Shown here: positions 37,696 through 54,608 of the stretch, piece by piece
How the letters are laid out: the number at the start of each line of letters is the position of its first letter
Position numbering within the stretch: position 1 is the first letter of the stretch
Program-made: the position numbers and the translations under genes
Assembly (NCBI GenBank): GCA_023853785.1
Contig: JAJIRX010000496.1
Span: 248,001 to 312,000, forward strand
Length of the DNA: 64,000 nucleotides
Origin: Psilocybe azurescens
Taxonomy: Eukaryota > Basidiomycota > Agaricomycetes > Agaricales > Agrocybaceae
Direction: 5' to 3'
Notes under the pieces: generated by a model
Told to the model about the DNA's origin: nothing
Database searches by the model: none
The model's input: only the letters and a program-made list of their open reading frames with translations

Positions 37696-39643
37696 ATGAA
37701 AGCGGACGAGTCGACGCCAACGCCAACGCCCGCGCCGCAGACACCGACCCCCGCCCCCGTGCAGACCACCTACACCTCCCAGTGGGCCTCTACACGTACG
37801 TAACCCCCTCCCTCGCCGCTGAGCCTCTCATGTTCACCACCCAACCCGTGTTTGCAGCGACCGCCCAGCACCCAACGTAAAAATGCCCACTCCTTTTGTG
37901 CTGTTCGTGCTCATGCTCATGACGGTGCTCTGTAGCTCGTATTACCAGCCGTACACGTCGCACTACCCACAGGCGGCGTATGCGACGCATTACCAGCCGT
38001 ACGCCCCGCCTGCCACACCCCAGCAACAACAACAGCAGCAGCAGCAGCAGCAGCAACAATCGGCGGCGGCGACGAGACCGCCTGTCACTGCTGCCACGTA
38101 CCAGACGAGCACGTACAGTCTGAGCACGGCAGCAGCCACGACGTCCGCAGCGAACACCAACAACAACAATGGCGGGATGGACACGGCGGACGTCGCTACT
38201 CTCAACGACGCCCTAGGTAGCGCAGGCGTCGATCTCCGCGTACGCACCTTCTTTCTCCCTCCTCCAATCCAATCTCTAAACCTAACCTAACCATCCACCC
38301 ACCCCCGCCCCCACAGGCGGAAGAAGAATCCCTCCAACGCTCCTCCGACCCCACCGCCTCCTCCGCCCTCTCACACCCGCTCTCCTCCGCCTCCATCGCG
38401 CACCAGTACCGCCCCTACGAGGACCGCACGCGCAAGCAGCCCCCGCGCCCCGCCTTCCCCACGCACGTGCTCGGCCCGCTCATGCGCGCCGTCGGCGCGC
38501 AGCACAAGGTCACGCAGGATCCCGGAGGACAGCGTGAGCTACCTTGCGCTCGCGCTGCGTGCAAGGATGCACGATCTCGTCGTGGCGATGGTCGGCGCGG
38601 CGCGGCACCGCGTGGATGCGCAGTTTGACCGGCCGGCGTCGTTTTACGGGGACGAGCAGGGCGGGGCTGGTGCTACTTCCAACACCACCGCCAACACCAG
38701 CATTAAAATCGAAACTGACGGCGAAGGAGCTGACGACAGCAAAGCACCAGACGACGCAGCCCGCACGCCGATGTGGAGCATCGTCATCCGGAAGGACATC
38801 GCGAAGCAGCTCGCCGCGCTCGAGAAGATCGAGCGCGAGGAGAACTGCGCGCGCGCAAGGAGCGCAAGGAGCGCGCGGAGCTCACCGCCGCGCACGCCGC
38901 CGCCCTCGCCGCACAAGCCTCGGGGCTCGCCTCCTCCGCCGCCGGGCGCGTCCGCGTACGGCGCGGCCCTCCTCCCCGGTGCCGCCAGCCATACGGGGAA
39001 CGGCGGCGCCATGGACGTGGACGGCGACACCGCAAACGAGGGAGGCGGTGGGGGAGGAGGCGGGACAGCAAAGAAGAAGAGAAAGAAGGACGGCCCGGGC
39101 GTGACGGCGCGCAACATGTCCGAGGACGTGCGCAAGAAGATGTCGAACGCGGTCGCGACGCAGGCCGCCGGGCTGGGCGGGAAGTACTCCTGGATGACGG
39201 CCGCGAATGCTGGGGGTGCGGCTGCAGGTGCGAATGCGAATGCGAATGCAGGTGCAGGTGCAACTGCAGGCGCAGAGTAGGGGTGGGGGGAAGCCGAAGC
39301 CCGTGGTCACCACCAGTGCCACTGCTACCGCCTCTACTACAGGGGGGATCAGCCGACTCGCCCAGCACGCCCACCCCAACGCCCGCCGCACCCGCCGCCG
39401 CCGCGTCCTCCTCCTGGGCGCGCCCGTACATCCCGACCAAGAAGCCCGGGTTCTCGCTCCTCCTGGTCCTCCAACTCCGCATCCGGTGCTGGGACAGGCT
39501 CCGGGGGAGGCACAGGCGCAAACGCCGGCACGGGGGACGACGACGCGGGGAAGACGGTCGTGACGATGCGCGATGCGCTGTTCGTGGTGGAGAAGGAGCG
39601 CGGGCATGGAGGCGGGAGGGGCGCGGCGAGAGGGTGGGTGTAG
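37696..39643 (+). CDS. TAF4: Transcription initiation factor TFIID subunit 4
   Basis: TAF4 pairs with TAF12 through a histone-like fold inside TFIID. The start is the ATG at 37,696 (MKADESTPTPTPAPQTPTP). The N-terminal part is Pro/Thr/Tyr/Gln-rich with a polyglutamine run (about 38,023-38,055). The TAF4 C-terminal domain is clear: LNDALGSAGVDLR, an intron (about 38,240-38,317), EEESLQRSS, DSVSYLALALRARMHDLV, MWSIVIRKDIAKQLAALEK and an Arg/Lys/Glu-rich helix. Conserved terminal blocks follow: GLGGKYSWMT, WARPYIPTKKPGFS and KTVVTMRDALFVVEKERGHG, ending RGWV then TAG at 39,643. The frame changes several times, e.g. at CCC 38,521-38,523, in GC-rich or repeated sequence; homology continues across each change. 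Confidence 0.88.
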
Positions 39644-40268
39644 TGTCTTTTTTTCTTTTTGGTGTGTTTTTGGTTGGTTGTGGGATTTTCCCTTGCGCTT
39701 TCTTTTTTTCATGATGGTCCTCTTCCTTCCTCTTTTCATGTTTTTTCTCACTTTACTTACTCACCTCCGCATTTCATCTCCTTTCTTGTCCTCTCTACTT
39801 ACATTTACCAAAACTCGCATAAATTGTATGTACACAATTGCAAGCTTAGCTCGATCGATGTCATTCTGTGCAGTGTGGTGCACGGGTTCCAAAAATGGAA
39901 GGCGGTTATCTAAATCGGGAATGTATCCTATGAAACAAAAATATTCCTATGCTTTTGTCATCTAGAAGTCCTTCATAAATAATCATTGCACACTGCAAAC
40001 ATTCAACGTACATGCTGCTCAAAGTTCTTCGAACTCTATCAGACTTTAGGGTTGGGATATTTCCTCCGATATGTTCTGATTCTTTCTACCATTTATATTT
40101 GGTCTGTATACACGAGGTTGAACGCGAGTATCGTAGTATATGCATATCATGTCTTGTCTTCTTTACTCCCCTCTCCATACGCATGCAAAAGCATATAAAA
40201 AATACAAAAAAAAAACAATAAAACAAGAAGAAAAAAAGAGAAGAAAGAAAAAAATCTGCTCAATCCAT
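39644..40268. other. convergent 3' spacer, TAF4 and HOM2
   Basis: 625 bp, T-rich then A-rich, with the A-rich run at 40,195-40,260 next to the HOM2 stop codon. No gene seen. Confidence 0.5.
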
Positions 40269-41506
40269 CTACAACTGCACGACATTCTTCAGCACCGCAT
40301 ACTCCGCATTGATAATACTGCTCGTCGCCGCGCCAATCGACACATTATTCGCCAGCACCACAAACTTGACGTCCAGCACCTGGCACTGCCTGACCCTTCC
40401 CACCGACACGCCCGCCCCGTCCTGATAGTACCTGTCCAGTCTGGGCTGCGGCCGGTCGGGCTCTCGTGCACGACGACCGCATGGCGCGGCGCCGACGGGC
40501 ACCCGAGCGTCTGCGCGTCGGGCGTGTAGGCCGCGAGCGCCTCGCGGACCTGTTGCGGGGAGGGGGCGGCCGCCGCGCGAAGCGCACGCTCACGCACTCG
40601 GTGTGGCCGTCGATCACGGGCACGCGGTTGCACGACGCCGAGACGCGCAGGGGGTGCGCGGCGTGCATATCAAACGACATCGTCCCCGTCTTCCCATTGC
40701 CATCTCCATTGCCATCTGCATCCTCCGCCTCGAACGTCGTGAGGCCGCCCAGAATCTTCAGCGTCTCCCACTCGATCTTCTCCTCCTCGCCCGAGATATA
40801 CGGGATGATGTTGTCCATGATATCCAGGCTCGCGACGCCCGGATAGCCCGCGCCCGAGATCGCCTGCATGGTGGTGACCATGACCGCCTCGAGGGGGCCA
40901 AACGCCCGCTCCATCGCCGCGAGCGGGATGACGTACCCCGTCGTGGAGCAGTTCGCGTTCGTCACGATGAAGCCCGACTTGAGCGGCGGCGAGAACAGCG
41001 CCTGCTGCTGCGGGATGATGGCGAGGTGGCTCGTGTTCACGAGCGGCACGATGAGCGGGACGTGCGGGTCCCGCCGGAAGTTCTTCGCGTTGGAGAAGAC
41101 GGCGAGGTCCGCGGCTCTGAACGCCTCCTCTAATCAAACGCAAACGGAAACGGAAACGGAGTTAACGAATTAACACCAGCATCCCACCGATCTCAATGAA
41201 GACTCAAGGACGACTCACCGATCTCCCCAGCGACATCCGCATCCAGGCCCGAAAACACAATCTTGCACTCCGCAAAAACTCAGGCTTGCACTCCCTTACC
41301 ACGACCTCCCGCATCGCCTGCGGGACCGGCGTGCTCTGCTTCCAGTTGACCGCGAGCCTGTACGGCTTGCCCGCGCTGCGCGGGCTCGCGCCGAGCGCAT
41401 CGACGACGAACCACGGGTGCGCGGACAGCAGCGTGATGAAGCGCTGCCCTACGGTGCCCGTCGCCCCGAGCACGCCCACCTTGATCGGCGCCGACGGATG
41501 CTGCAT
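40269..41506 (-). CDS. HOM2: Aspartate-semialdehyde dehydrogenase
   Basis: Second enzyme of the aspartate pathway to threonine, methionine and isoleucine: it reduces aspartyl-phosphate to aspartate semialdehyde with NADPH. The N-terminus MQHPSAPIKVGVLGATGTVG contains the GATGxVG nucleotide-binding loop. Next are KIVFSGLDADVAGEI, an intron (about 41,130-41,215), SNAKNFRRDPHVPLIVP and FIVTNANCSTTGYVIPLA with the catalytic Cys. AISGAGYPGVASLDIMDNI and CNRVPVIDGHTECVSV are the conserved substrate-binding blocks. The end is KFVVLANNVSIGAATSSII and NVVQL. The start at 41,504-41,506 gives the usual length; an upstream non-canonical exon cannot be excluded. Frame breaks lie at runs 41,274-41,278, 40,557-40,560 and 40,458-40,460. 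Confidence 0.93.
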
Positions 41507-42152
41507 GCCCGTGCGCGGATGCTTAGCGGTGAATGAGGATCTAACAGAGGGCGAGTCAGTGACCAGTATCGTCGCAGGCACGGACGTCGTGGGGTGGCAT
41601 TGTCGGCGCCGTCTACCAGGAGATCGACATCGACGGTGCGATCGCCGACGGCTCTCTTTGGTGATCTCGTCTTTCTCTTCGTCGGACTCGTTCTCGCAAA
41701 GTCCGGCATGCGAGCTGCCGTAATGAAGCGGAAGAAAGGGGAGAGGGGAGAGGGGAGAATGTAGAAAGGGACTCGGAGACTTACGTTTTGTCGAGATTGT
41801 CTCTCGGGTTATTTATGAGCAACACGTGATAGGCCGCGCTTATCTGATAGAAACACTAATTAGCGCCAGGGGGCAGGACGCAGTCGAAAACACCCATACT
41901 ATGCGGCCGTTGTCGTTCTTTTGTCGTTGTTGAAGGAAGGAAGGAAAGATATGTACGTGGAAAAAAGGCTCAGCCACGCTCCTTATAAAGTTAACGGATT
42001 CGAAACCTCCTAAACCAGTCGCATTCATTTCTTTACAGATCATATTCTTCGGACTAATGCCGATGTATTTTTCGGACAATAGATCCGGCATAATTTATTA
42101 TACTTTTGCCTGCTAAGAAAAGGGGCCAATCGACCATGTACATAATAGCAAT
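41507..42152. other. HOM2 upstream region and RRP43 3' flank
   Basis: About 650 bp. The frame at 41,449-41,709 is overlapping and not recognised. GAGAGGGGAGAGGGGAGA repeats lie near 41,738-41,757. Presumed HOM2 promoter. Confidence 0.4.
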
Positions 42153-43594
42153 CTACTTGAATGCCTCCTCCATCACCTGTTCCCGCCTTTTTTTTGCACT
42201 CTTTATACATTCCATCAATGCATCTTTTGTACTTCCTGACCTCCTTCTTCCACAGTGACCAACAAAGACCCAAGCTGCGAAACAGACACGATATCGTCGT
42301 TGTCGTCCAAAATAATAGAAAGCGAAGAGTCGAGCAATGGTTCTTCGAAGGAAGTTGGATCCACGAGGACGTGTTTCCTATTAAGTAATCAACAATCTGG
42401 ACTGCGCACAAACAGATGATGACGATGACATACGAGTCAAATATCCCAAAGGAAGTGCTTATAGGCGTGCTCGTTGACAACTTCAATGGAACCCGTGGCG
42501 CCCTCCGCGAACATAGTGTACGATGTGTCTCAGGATCATATGTCGCCTGTGGCAGTGTTGCTAAACACAACCATGAGTTCAACGTGAAGGACGAAAAGAC
42601 GTTCACAAATAACTCACTGTTTCGAAGGGCAGCGACCATCGCGAGCAGTGTCGCATCGAACGCGTTCCCATCGTAGTTTATGCATGTCGCATCGACATAT
42701 AGCACCCAAGCAGCTTTACCCGGGTGTATACACAGCGAGTCCAATGGCAAGAAATTTGATCTGCATGCACAAAAAGAATGGAAGAACAGAACAGAGACCA
42801 AGTCAGCATATTGCATCTCTTTCAGTTGTTTTACTAATAATAAAAAGACTCGCACTGACGTGATAAGAGCCTGATTCAATCGATCCGACAGCACCTGCGC
42901 CTCCTCCGTAGGCGGGCCCGGCTTAAACTTCGGAGAGCACATCGCAGGGAGATCCAAATTCGGCACTATAAAATAAAATAAACAAACCAATCGTAAATTA
43001 GCCATACGTAGGCTCAACGAAAACGAAAAGCAGGGAAATAGAAACAACGCACCCAAAAATCCCTCGAGCTCTCGATCCAACTCGGGCTCCGCGATCTCCG
43101 CCTTCACACCACACACCACGGTCGTCTGTCCTATGCGCACCAGAGCAGAGCCGTCGGCGGTCGATATAGAGCCTGCACTTTCCATCAATGAACGATGCAT
43201 CAGAATCCGCGTGCCAAAAAAGTGAAAATGAAAGTAAAAATTAAAAACCACAAAGAAGAAACCACAAAGAACGAAAAAGTGCATATATGCTAGCACTAGA
43301 ACGTAGCACATCCCGCTCGCGCAAGCGTACCACACTAAATCCACACTGCAACAACACTGCAACAACGAGACGCAAGACTCACCGACATTAACACTGACCT
43401 CCCTCCCCTCCCCCAAACGCGCGTCCATCAGGCCTCACACCCTCCGCGATATATCTCTCCAAATACAATCTCGGGTGTAGCCGCTGGAAGACAGCCGCCT
43501 GGAGCGCATCCTGCTCCTCCTGCGAGAGGTGGCTCAGGTTCTGGTTCGCGACCGCGTTGGGGAGCGGCAACGTTGATGTTGCGGCGGAGGCCAT
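42153..43594 (-). CDS. RRP43: Exosome subunit Rrp43 (RNase PH-like)
   Basis: Catalytically inactive RNase PH-fold subunit of the exosome ring, which degrades and trims RNA 3' ends. Exon 1 (MASAATSTLPLPNAVANQN, ATG 43,592-43,594) leads to RLHPRLYLERYIAEGVRPD and GRAF-GEGREVSVNVG. Next exons: SISTADGSALVRIGQTTVV, CGVKAEIAEPELDRELEGF, VPNLDLPAMCSPKFKPGPP, TEEAQVLSDRLNQALI, LCIHPGKAAWVLYVDATCI and NYDGNAFDATLLAMVAALR, in the same order as in EXOSC8/Rrp43. The end, VLVDPTSFEEPLL to SLLVTVEE and TKDALMECIKSAKKRREQ, stops with TAG at 42,153. Frame changes: a five-base run at 43,410-43,414 and a short one near 42,240. Confidence 0.92.
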
Positions 43595-44170
43595 GCTGTG
43601 AGTGCTACAATGATGCGATAGGATTTATACGTGATTCAGAGCTGGATGTAAGTGGAATGGTGCTTTTTTGCGTTTCGTGTTCGTACAAGAGAAGAGAAGA
43701 GAAGAGAAAATCAGCAGTGGTAAGTGTAAGTCGTTGGAGAAGGAAGAAAGAGCAGCACTTGGCATTTGGCCCTGCGACGCGAACGACGGTCCGGGTTCCA
43801 CATTTGGCAATCAGATAAGATTTTGGGAAATTTCATTATTTTATTTTTTGGCTCCTTACCGCATTTGTCTTCTCGAGACTAGAATCTCAAATCAAAGCAG
43901 CGTAAATGAGAAAAGTGTTTTATATTTTGTTACAATTGTTATAAGGGGAATGTGAATTATTTACACGATAAAACGTAGACTACAATAGAAGTATCGCGGT
44001 ATGTTCAAGACATGCGGCGGGTATGTATATACTGCATGCAACTTCGCAGCAGTGGCAAGTTCTACCATCATCAGCGACAGAGTCATGTAAATGGGGACAT
44101 TATTACAGAGTACAGAATGAGATCAGTGATGATAATTAGCATGCAGATAAAAGGGAGAGAGACAAGCAAC
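43595..44170. other. RRP43 upstream region
   Basis: About 575 bp up to the hAT target duplication. A repeated AGAGA purine stretch lies near 43,687-43,708. No gene seen. The RRP43 promoter should be in the right-hand part of this stretch near 43,600-43,800. Confidence 0.4.
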
Positions 44171-44178
44171 AGCCCAAT
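44171..44178. repeat. 8-bp target-site duplication, left copy
   Basis: AGCCCAAT immediately before the transposon; identical to 47,863-47,870. Eight bases is the rule for hAT elements. Confidence 0.95.
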
Positions 44179-44195
44179 TAGGGACTAACTCGGAT
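44179..44195 (+). repeat. hAT terminal inverted repeat, left
   Basis: TAGGGACTAACTCGGAT; pairs with 47,846-47,862 with one mismatch. Confidence 0.92.
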
Positions 44196-44529
44196 CTATC
44201 CAGGTAGTATCCGTATCCGAACCGCGGATATTTGCCAAATACGGTTCGGATACGGCTCGGATACACTAATCCGTTTAAGACCCGTGCCCCAAGGGGGTAG
44301 CAGCGGCAGCTTGGCAGCGGCTTGGCGGCGGCGACATGTTAGTAAAGTAGTTCATGGATTAAATTCCATCCCCTATAGCCAATTATTGTCCGTTTTGCTC
44401 ATATTTGGGTGCATTGGAAAGAGAAAGAGCAGTAGAATTTAAATATAGCAAAATATAAGCCAAAATAGTTGTAATTTTTCCACAGTAAAGGTGACAAGGT
44501 TCAATTTACATTCTTGCTGATAGTTATTT

Positions 44530-47500
44530 TCAATCTTCACCTTCTGACCTCATCCTCAGCTTTACCCATTCAGTCACTTCTGAGAACTTTGGAAAATAGG
44601 GGTCTTAGCCCATGAACCTAATGCCATACAAGCTTTGAATGTTTGAGAGCTCATATTATGTTGCATGTGATTGACTTGACGACGGCCAGTCGAAAATGCT
44701 CTTTCAGCATCCACAGATGTTGCTGTTGTTTAATGGTCAGTTTAATATTTCTAATAGAAGTTTGAATAAAAACCTGGTGCAGAACAGAAGTCTTGTCCCA
44801 TTTTAGCAAGAAGTGGGCGATTCTTGCTTGCATTAAACCAATACTTCATGTAGCCACCAGCTTCTTCAATTACATTTGATGGAATTGGATCATCCTCAAG
44901 GTAAGTTTGAATGTGATCCTCGGGGTATTGATTTAATGTTTTTGATCTTCGGGTACCTTGATTCTCTGGAGCAGCCCATTTCGACTCGTCCTAATAGAGC
45001 ATTAATTAATAATAGGATGCACAAAAATATATGAAAATTACTTTGTTTCTCCTTTGCTTTGGAGCACGAACATTAGCTTCCTCAACAGCATATGTTGTTT
45101 GCCATCGATTTAAAACTAGTTTCTTGATGGTCTTCAACTTCTTTGCATCAATTTCTTTTCGCTTTTTAGCCAAATAAGCTTGCGGTCAGGGCACATCACT
45201 GTAATTTGATTAACTGTGTGTAGATGAAAGAATAAGAAAAGATCTCATACCGATTGATATAACATAAATTTCACAATCCCAAGTCAGATCCATATATTTA
45301 TCAATAAGTAGAACAGCAGCATGTGCAGCAATCCGAATAACTGCAGGAGTTTCTTGAACCAGTGAACCAGGATCAGAAATGTCAGAATCAGAGTCAGAAT
45401 CAGGTGTTGGAATATTTTGGGGCTTGTCCTCGACAGCAGCAACTAAGCTGTCACGCACGCGATACAGCATAGGAAGGGCATCAACAATAAGAGGAACCTC
45501 AGCTTTAGAAAATAGGAGTGTAACATCCTTGAAAAGCTATAAAAAAATATAACAAGGTGATTTAAAATATATAAAATCAGTGACATTAAATAACTCACCT
45601 TCAGGACCTCTTGTACATCACTTGCAAGTTGCCACTGCTTCTCAGAAAGATGATATGCCTTCAACTTGTTTTCAGACACTGCTGTCAGGGACTGAACAAT
45701 ACTTTTAAAATGCAAATGAGCTGCAAGACAATCAAAGTCAGTGTTCCATCGGGTTGCAACATGCCTATCCAGAGCTCGCTTGTTAGATTGTTGATTTGGA
45801 TCCTGGTCAATGAGATGCTGAAATTTCTCATTGAGGGTTGTATTATCATGGACCCAGCGTGCAAGCCCAGAGACCTAAAAAATATATCAGAAAGCAACAG
45901 GCCAATTTTAAATAGAAACATTACTGCAGGAAACGCTGGAGTGCCATTTTTTCCTCTTCTGAACTCATCATTACCCCTTTCCTACCCATTTCCTCTATTG
46001 CAATATCACGCAAAGATCTTACCACAGCATTATCATGAGCCACCTGACCATCATCTCCACCATCATCCTCAGCATCTACCACTGCCTCCTCTATTGCAGC
46101 AATATCCTGATCCTCTGTTTCTCCATCCCCTTCATCAAGAATATATTCTTCATCATCACTACCTTCCAAAGTAACTTTCACAGACTTCTTGAGTTTGGGC
46201 TTTTTGAAAAAAATGATATGAAGATCTGCAAAATATAATTTAAATTAATTCTAAACTAAAAAGAGAAGAGAAATATTAATACCTTTGCAATCAAATTGAA
46301 TATATGTGCTAAACACCAAAGACGAGCATCCATACCCGGAAAGTCAGGCAGAAATTCAGGAAGAATTTGAGCAAGCTTGTTGCAGTTGGAAGCATTGTCC
46401 ATGCAAATTCCAAACAGCTATCAACAATGTTCTGAGCAATTTGAAAAAAAATTATCTTGCTTATTTGCTTACTTTTTGTCAAGGCCAAAACGTTTTACAC
46501 AATCAGCAGTCACAGCTGCTAAATAACATCCATCATGTTTTCGAGTTAACCTATTTTATCAACTTAATCAGCATTCAAAAGTGAATGTAAAAATTGTGCA
46601 AAGATACCGTATAAATTCAAGAATGGCACGATGGATTATTCCTTGATCAAACCAGACTACAACCAACCCAAGGTATGATGAGACCAAAGGTGAGGTCCAG
46701 CCATCAAGCACAAGATAGACAATGTTATTAATTTGCTAAGAAACACTTCAGTCACAAATTTGAAATTACCCAGAATTTAGAATTACCATAAAATAATTTC
46801 GTACTTCAATTGCTGCTTGTTCATAAATGTGAAGAAGATCACGCTGAACAGTTACTGGATGTGGAACACTGGTTCCTGGTCGAAGCATCTCAATTTCAGC
46901 AAGATAATCCTCATCCAAGATTATATTGAATGGACGAGCATCCTTGGCACAACGCAAAGCAATAAGAGCACGGTGAGCAGCTTGTGAGTAGGGGATAGAA
47001 GCAGCAACAGACTTATCACATAATTTTCCCTGCTTTTTCAGACACATATCCATACTCTTCTGTAGATTGCTTGTACCATCTCCAGTTTTCATTCGTAGTC
47101 GTGTAAAAATACTGGCATGGTGCTCAGGATGAGTTTTGCATTTGAAAACATATGTCATTGAGACGGGTTTCCCAAATTTGTCAAAATTTCACTGCAGCGA
47201 AACATTGAAATGATCGTAAACCAGAGAACACCAGGACAGAATTGCCGCATCTCATAAATAATATATTAGCTCATTTACATATTATAATAATTAAACCACA
47301 CACCAAGAATGTCATCATCAGACATTCCCCAGACTTGAAGATCGGTTTGGCGGTTAATAGCTGGTGCATTATGTCTCCGCTTGATTGGTGAGACAATAAT
47401 TGGAATAATTTTTTAGGACCTTGGCTCTCGCTCTCATCACTTGATGTGCTTGAAGGTTCAGGAAATTCCTCTCCAGGAGATGCAGAGTGTGGTCCAGGCC

Positions 47501-47621
47501 GTGTAGGAGTCACTGGGGGACCAGGTTGGATAGGAAAGATATTTGTCCTCTTGCTGGCACCATCTCTGGCAGCAGGGACAGCAGTAGGGATGGCTGGATG
47601 GCCACCCTTTCGAGGTGGCAT
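44530..47621 (-). CDS. hAT transposase
   Basis: Catalyses cut-and-paste transposition. The start (MPPRKGGHPAIPTAVPAARD, ATG 47,619-47,621) leads to a disordered Pro/Ser region and a BED-like zinc-binding block: SDDDIL, then after an intron FDKFGKPVSMTYVFKCKTH with a following HHASIFTR. The catalytic core shows LVLDGWTSPLVSSYLGLVV (first Asp), LFGICMDNASNCNKLAQI (second Asp) and RHVATRWNTDFDCLAAHL. An acidic insert is encoded at 45,921-46,181. The C-terminal dimerisation domain has YWFNASKNRPLLAKMGQDF, SVDAERAFSTGRRQV and ACMALGSWAKTP, ending SEGED then TGA at 44,530. Frame changes occur only at runs 47,409-47,414, 47,183-47,186 and 44,593-44,596, each repaired by one base. About eight introns are implied. 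Confidence 0.88.
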
Positions 47622-47845
47622 AACGATGCAGGGTCAAGGGAAGGGAAGCCCAACACAGAGCAGACTCTCATATTATCTGACAGCGGAGAAACCATGATTT
47701 TTGATTGATTGATGTCGGAGCTTTAAACTACGTCTAAATATGGCGGATTATCCGTAGTATCCGCGGTTCTGCCTATACATATCCACGGATACTTAAAAAT
47801 AGTATCCGGTTACTACGGTGCATGGGTAGTAACCGGATTTGCCTA

Positions 47846-47862
47846 ATCCGTGTTAGTCCCTA
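47846..47862 (-). repeat. hAT terminal inverted repeat, right
   Basis: Reverse complement of the left end, ending GTTAGTCCCTA on the plus strand; one mismatch to the left copy. Confidence 0.92.
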
Positions 47863-47870
47863 AGCCCAAT
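47863..47870. repeat. 8-bp target-site duplication, right copy
   Basis: AGCCCAAT directly after the transposon end, identical to the left copy. Confidence 0.95.
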
Positions 47871-47965
47871 AAGAAAAAAAAGATGCAGCAAGAGAAAATA
47901 CAAAAAGAAACCAATGCACCACTGCGCACAAGCCAAAGCACTGGCCCACCACCTCAGCTCAACGC

Positions 47966-53087
<5,122 letters not shown>

Positions 53088-53412
53088 TATGGGGACGCGT
53101 CTTAATAATGACAAGGTATTACAATAAAAGTCGCGTCTCGCCAAATTGTTCGCGTTCTGCATGACATTTAGGGCCGGCGTTAATCAGAGGCACTCCCTAA
53201 TCCAGACTCATAACATATCGTGGAACCACCGCGCAGGCTATTCCAGGCCGGGTATGTTTTTCTCTCTTTCTAAGACTTTACAGAATACTGATCATAAAAT
53301 ATATATCTTGAATTAGGCTCAAGCCGACTTATCGTCCAGGCTTGGCATATACCATAAACCTTGAATCCTTGCAACATTCAACCCATCGCTTTTGTCTTAC
53401 GCCTTCGAGCAG
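53088..53412. promoter_or_regulatory. divergent promoter, SMC5 and DUF5745-type gene
   Basis: 325 bp between two divergent start codons. No TATA box or motif was recognised. Confidence 0.5.
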
Positions 53413-54608
53413 ATGGCATCCCAGCATGTCGCGAATGAGAGCAGTGTATTAGATGAGCCTACACTGGTAGATCAACTAAATACTCTATTATCTTCGCTGA
53501 ACATCCCAATTACTTTGATTTCTCCTACAGACCTGACACCCAGTCTCTTGATCGCCATCCTCGAGTCTATCCTGAGCATGCGCATACCTCTTGTCGATCG
53601 TAGCCAGCAGGCGAAATACTCCAAAGCCGCAAAGATCCAGAATATGAAAATATTTCTGGGCTTTCTTGAAATTGATGTGATGAAGACGGATGTCGGTCTC
53701 AGCGACATCGACCCTCGACGGCTGGCAGACGGAGAATGGGAAGAGGTTTCGTTTGTCGCAGAACTTCTGTGCTGGATGGGAAGAAGAAAAGGCCTGATAC
53801 AAAAAACTGAGAAGGAGAACAGTGTGACTATTATTTCACGAGAAGAGCGATACCCTAGTCCAGGCCAGCTTCCACCTCTGTCTCCGAAATCACAGCTCGA
53901 TCAGGATGCTATATCCCTATTCCAAACAGGTTCTACTGTTACCGGCAGTACAAGACCATCCCATCACCTTTTCTCTCCCCTTCATGAAAGATATAGAACA
54001 GGAATCCTTCACTACTCTGGACACAGGTGGACACGAGGACGGCGATGAACCTCTTGACAGTTACTCGGACAATGTTTCAGATGTCTTGAGTGCCCTTCCT
54101 CCCTTTAACAAATCCAATATGGCTCAACCCCAGGGTATTCATGAAGTCCCAGGGCCTTCCCTACTATTCTCTCGTGACTTTGATCAGCCCTCCCCAGCAA
54201 TAGCGCATTCTAACCACCACACCACACGTACCGTCTACAGTAAAAATCTGCCTACTAAACAGGATGCAAACTCCTCGAACGCCAGCAACATCATCTTCGA
54301 GCCTGATCATTGGCATGACCATTCCAATTCCTCCGTCAGATATTCTGGGTTCATCGAGCCAGTCGATGAAGAATCAGAAATCGCGTCGTTCGAACACAGT
54401 CGTTCACTATCACTCGACCACTCCCGTTCTACAGAAAAGGTGCTTGCTCACGTCGCTAAAAATATCTTCCCAATACTGATAATTGCCGCAGGCCCGTTCT
54501 GTCAAAATCGAGACCGTGAAAGAACAGTACGCACGCACAAGAGAGCTCCTCAATGAAAGAGCGCGTCTCTTGAATCAACTAGCAGATCTCAAAATATCGC
54601 ACGGATAA
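53413..54608 (+). CDS. DUF5745-type protein with C-terminal coiled coil
   Basis: Function unknown. The ATG at 53,413 gives MASQHVANESSVLDEPTLV. A helical domain of about 110 residues follows, including DQLNTLLSSLNIPITLIS, LTPSLLIAILESILSMRIP, AAKIQNMKIFLGFLEIDV and VSFVAELLCWMGRRKGL. It resembles the DUF5745 / calponin-homology-like N-terminal domain found in fungal and centrosomal proteins. A low-complexity middle (Ser/His/Asp-rich) follows. An intron GTCGCT...GCCGCAG (about 54,440-54,492) leads to a short coiled coil, IETVKEQYARTRELLNER and RLLNQLADLKISHG, before TAA at 54,608. One frame change is at the CCCC run 53,977-53,980. The CH-like domain plus coiled coil suggests a cytoskeletal or spindle role, but this is inference. 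Confidence 0.6.

Larger units (their letters stand above)
44179..47862 (-). mobile_element. hAT-family DNA transposon, complete
   Basis: A 3,684-bp element. The ends are inverted repeats: TAGGGACTAACTCGGAT on the left and, read from the other side, TAGGGACTAACACGGAT on the right (one mismatch in 17). Exact 8-bp duplications of AGCCCAAT flank it. Many GTATCCG/CGGATAC-type motifs crowd the first and last 150 bp. One transposase gene on the minus strand fills the interior. The element sits about 100 bp downstream of the SMC5 stop codon. Identical target duplications and the absence of true stop codons suggest a recent insertion. Confidence 0.95.

Noticed and set aside
37800..38060. Antisense frame with long Leu/Cys runs opposite the polyglutamine tract
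   Set aside because: It is only the reverse reading of CAG/CAA repeats in TAF4.
38644..39751. Long antisense and alternate frames over TAF4 (up to 313 codons)
   Set aside because: Arg/Ala/Gly-rich, no family; the TAF4 blocks define the real strand and frame.
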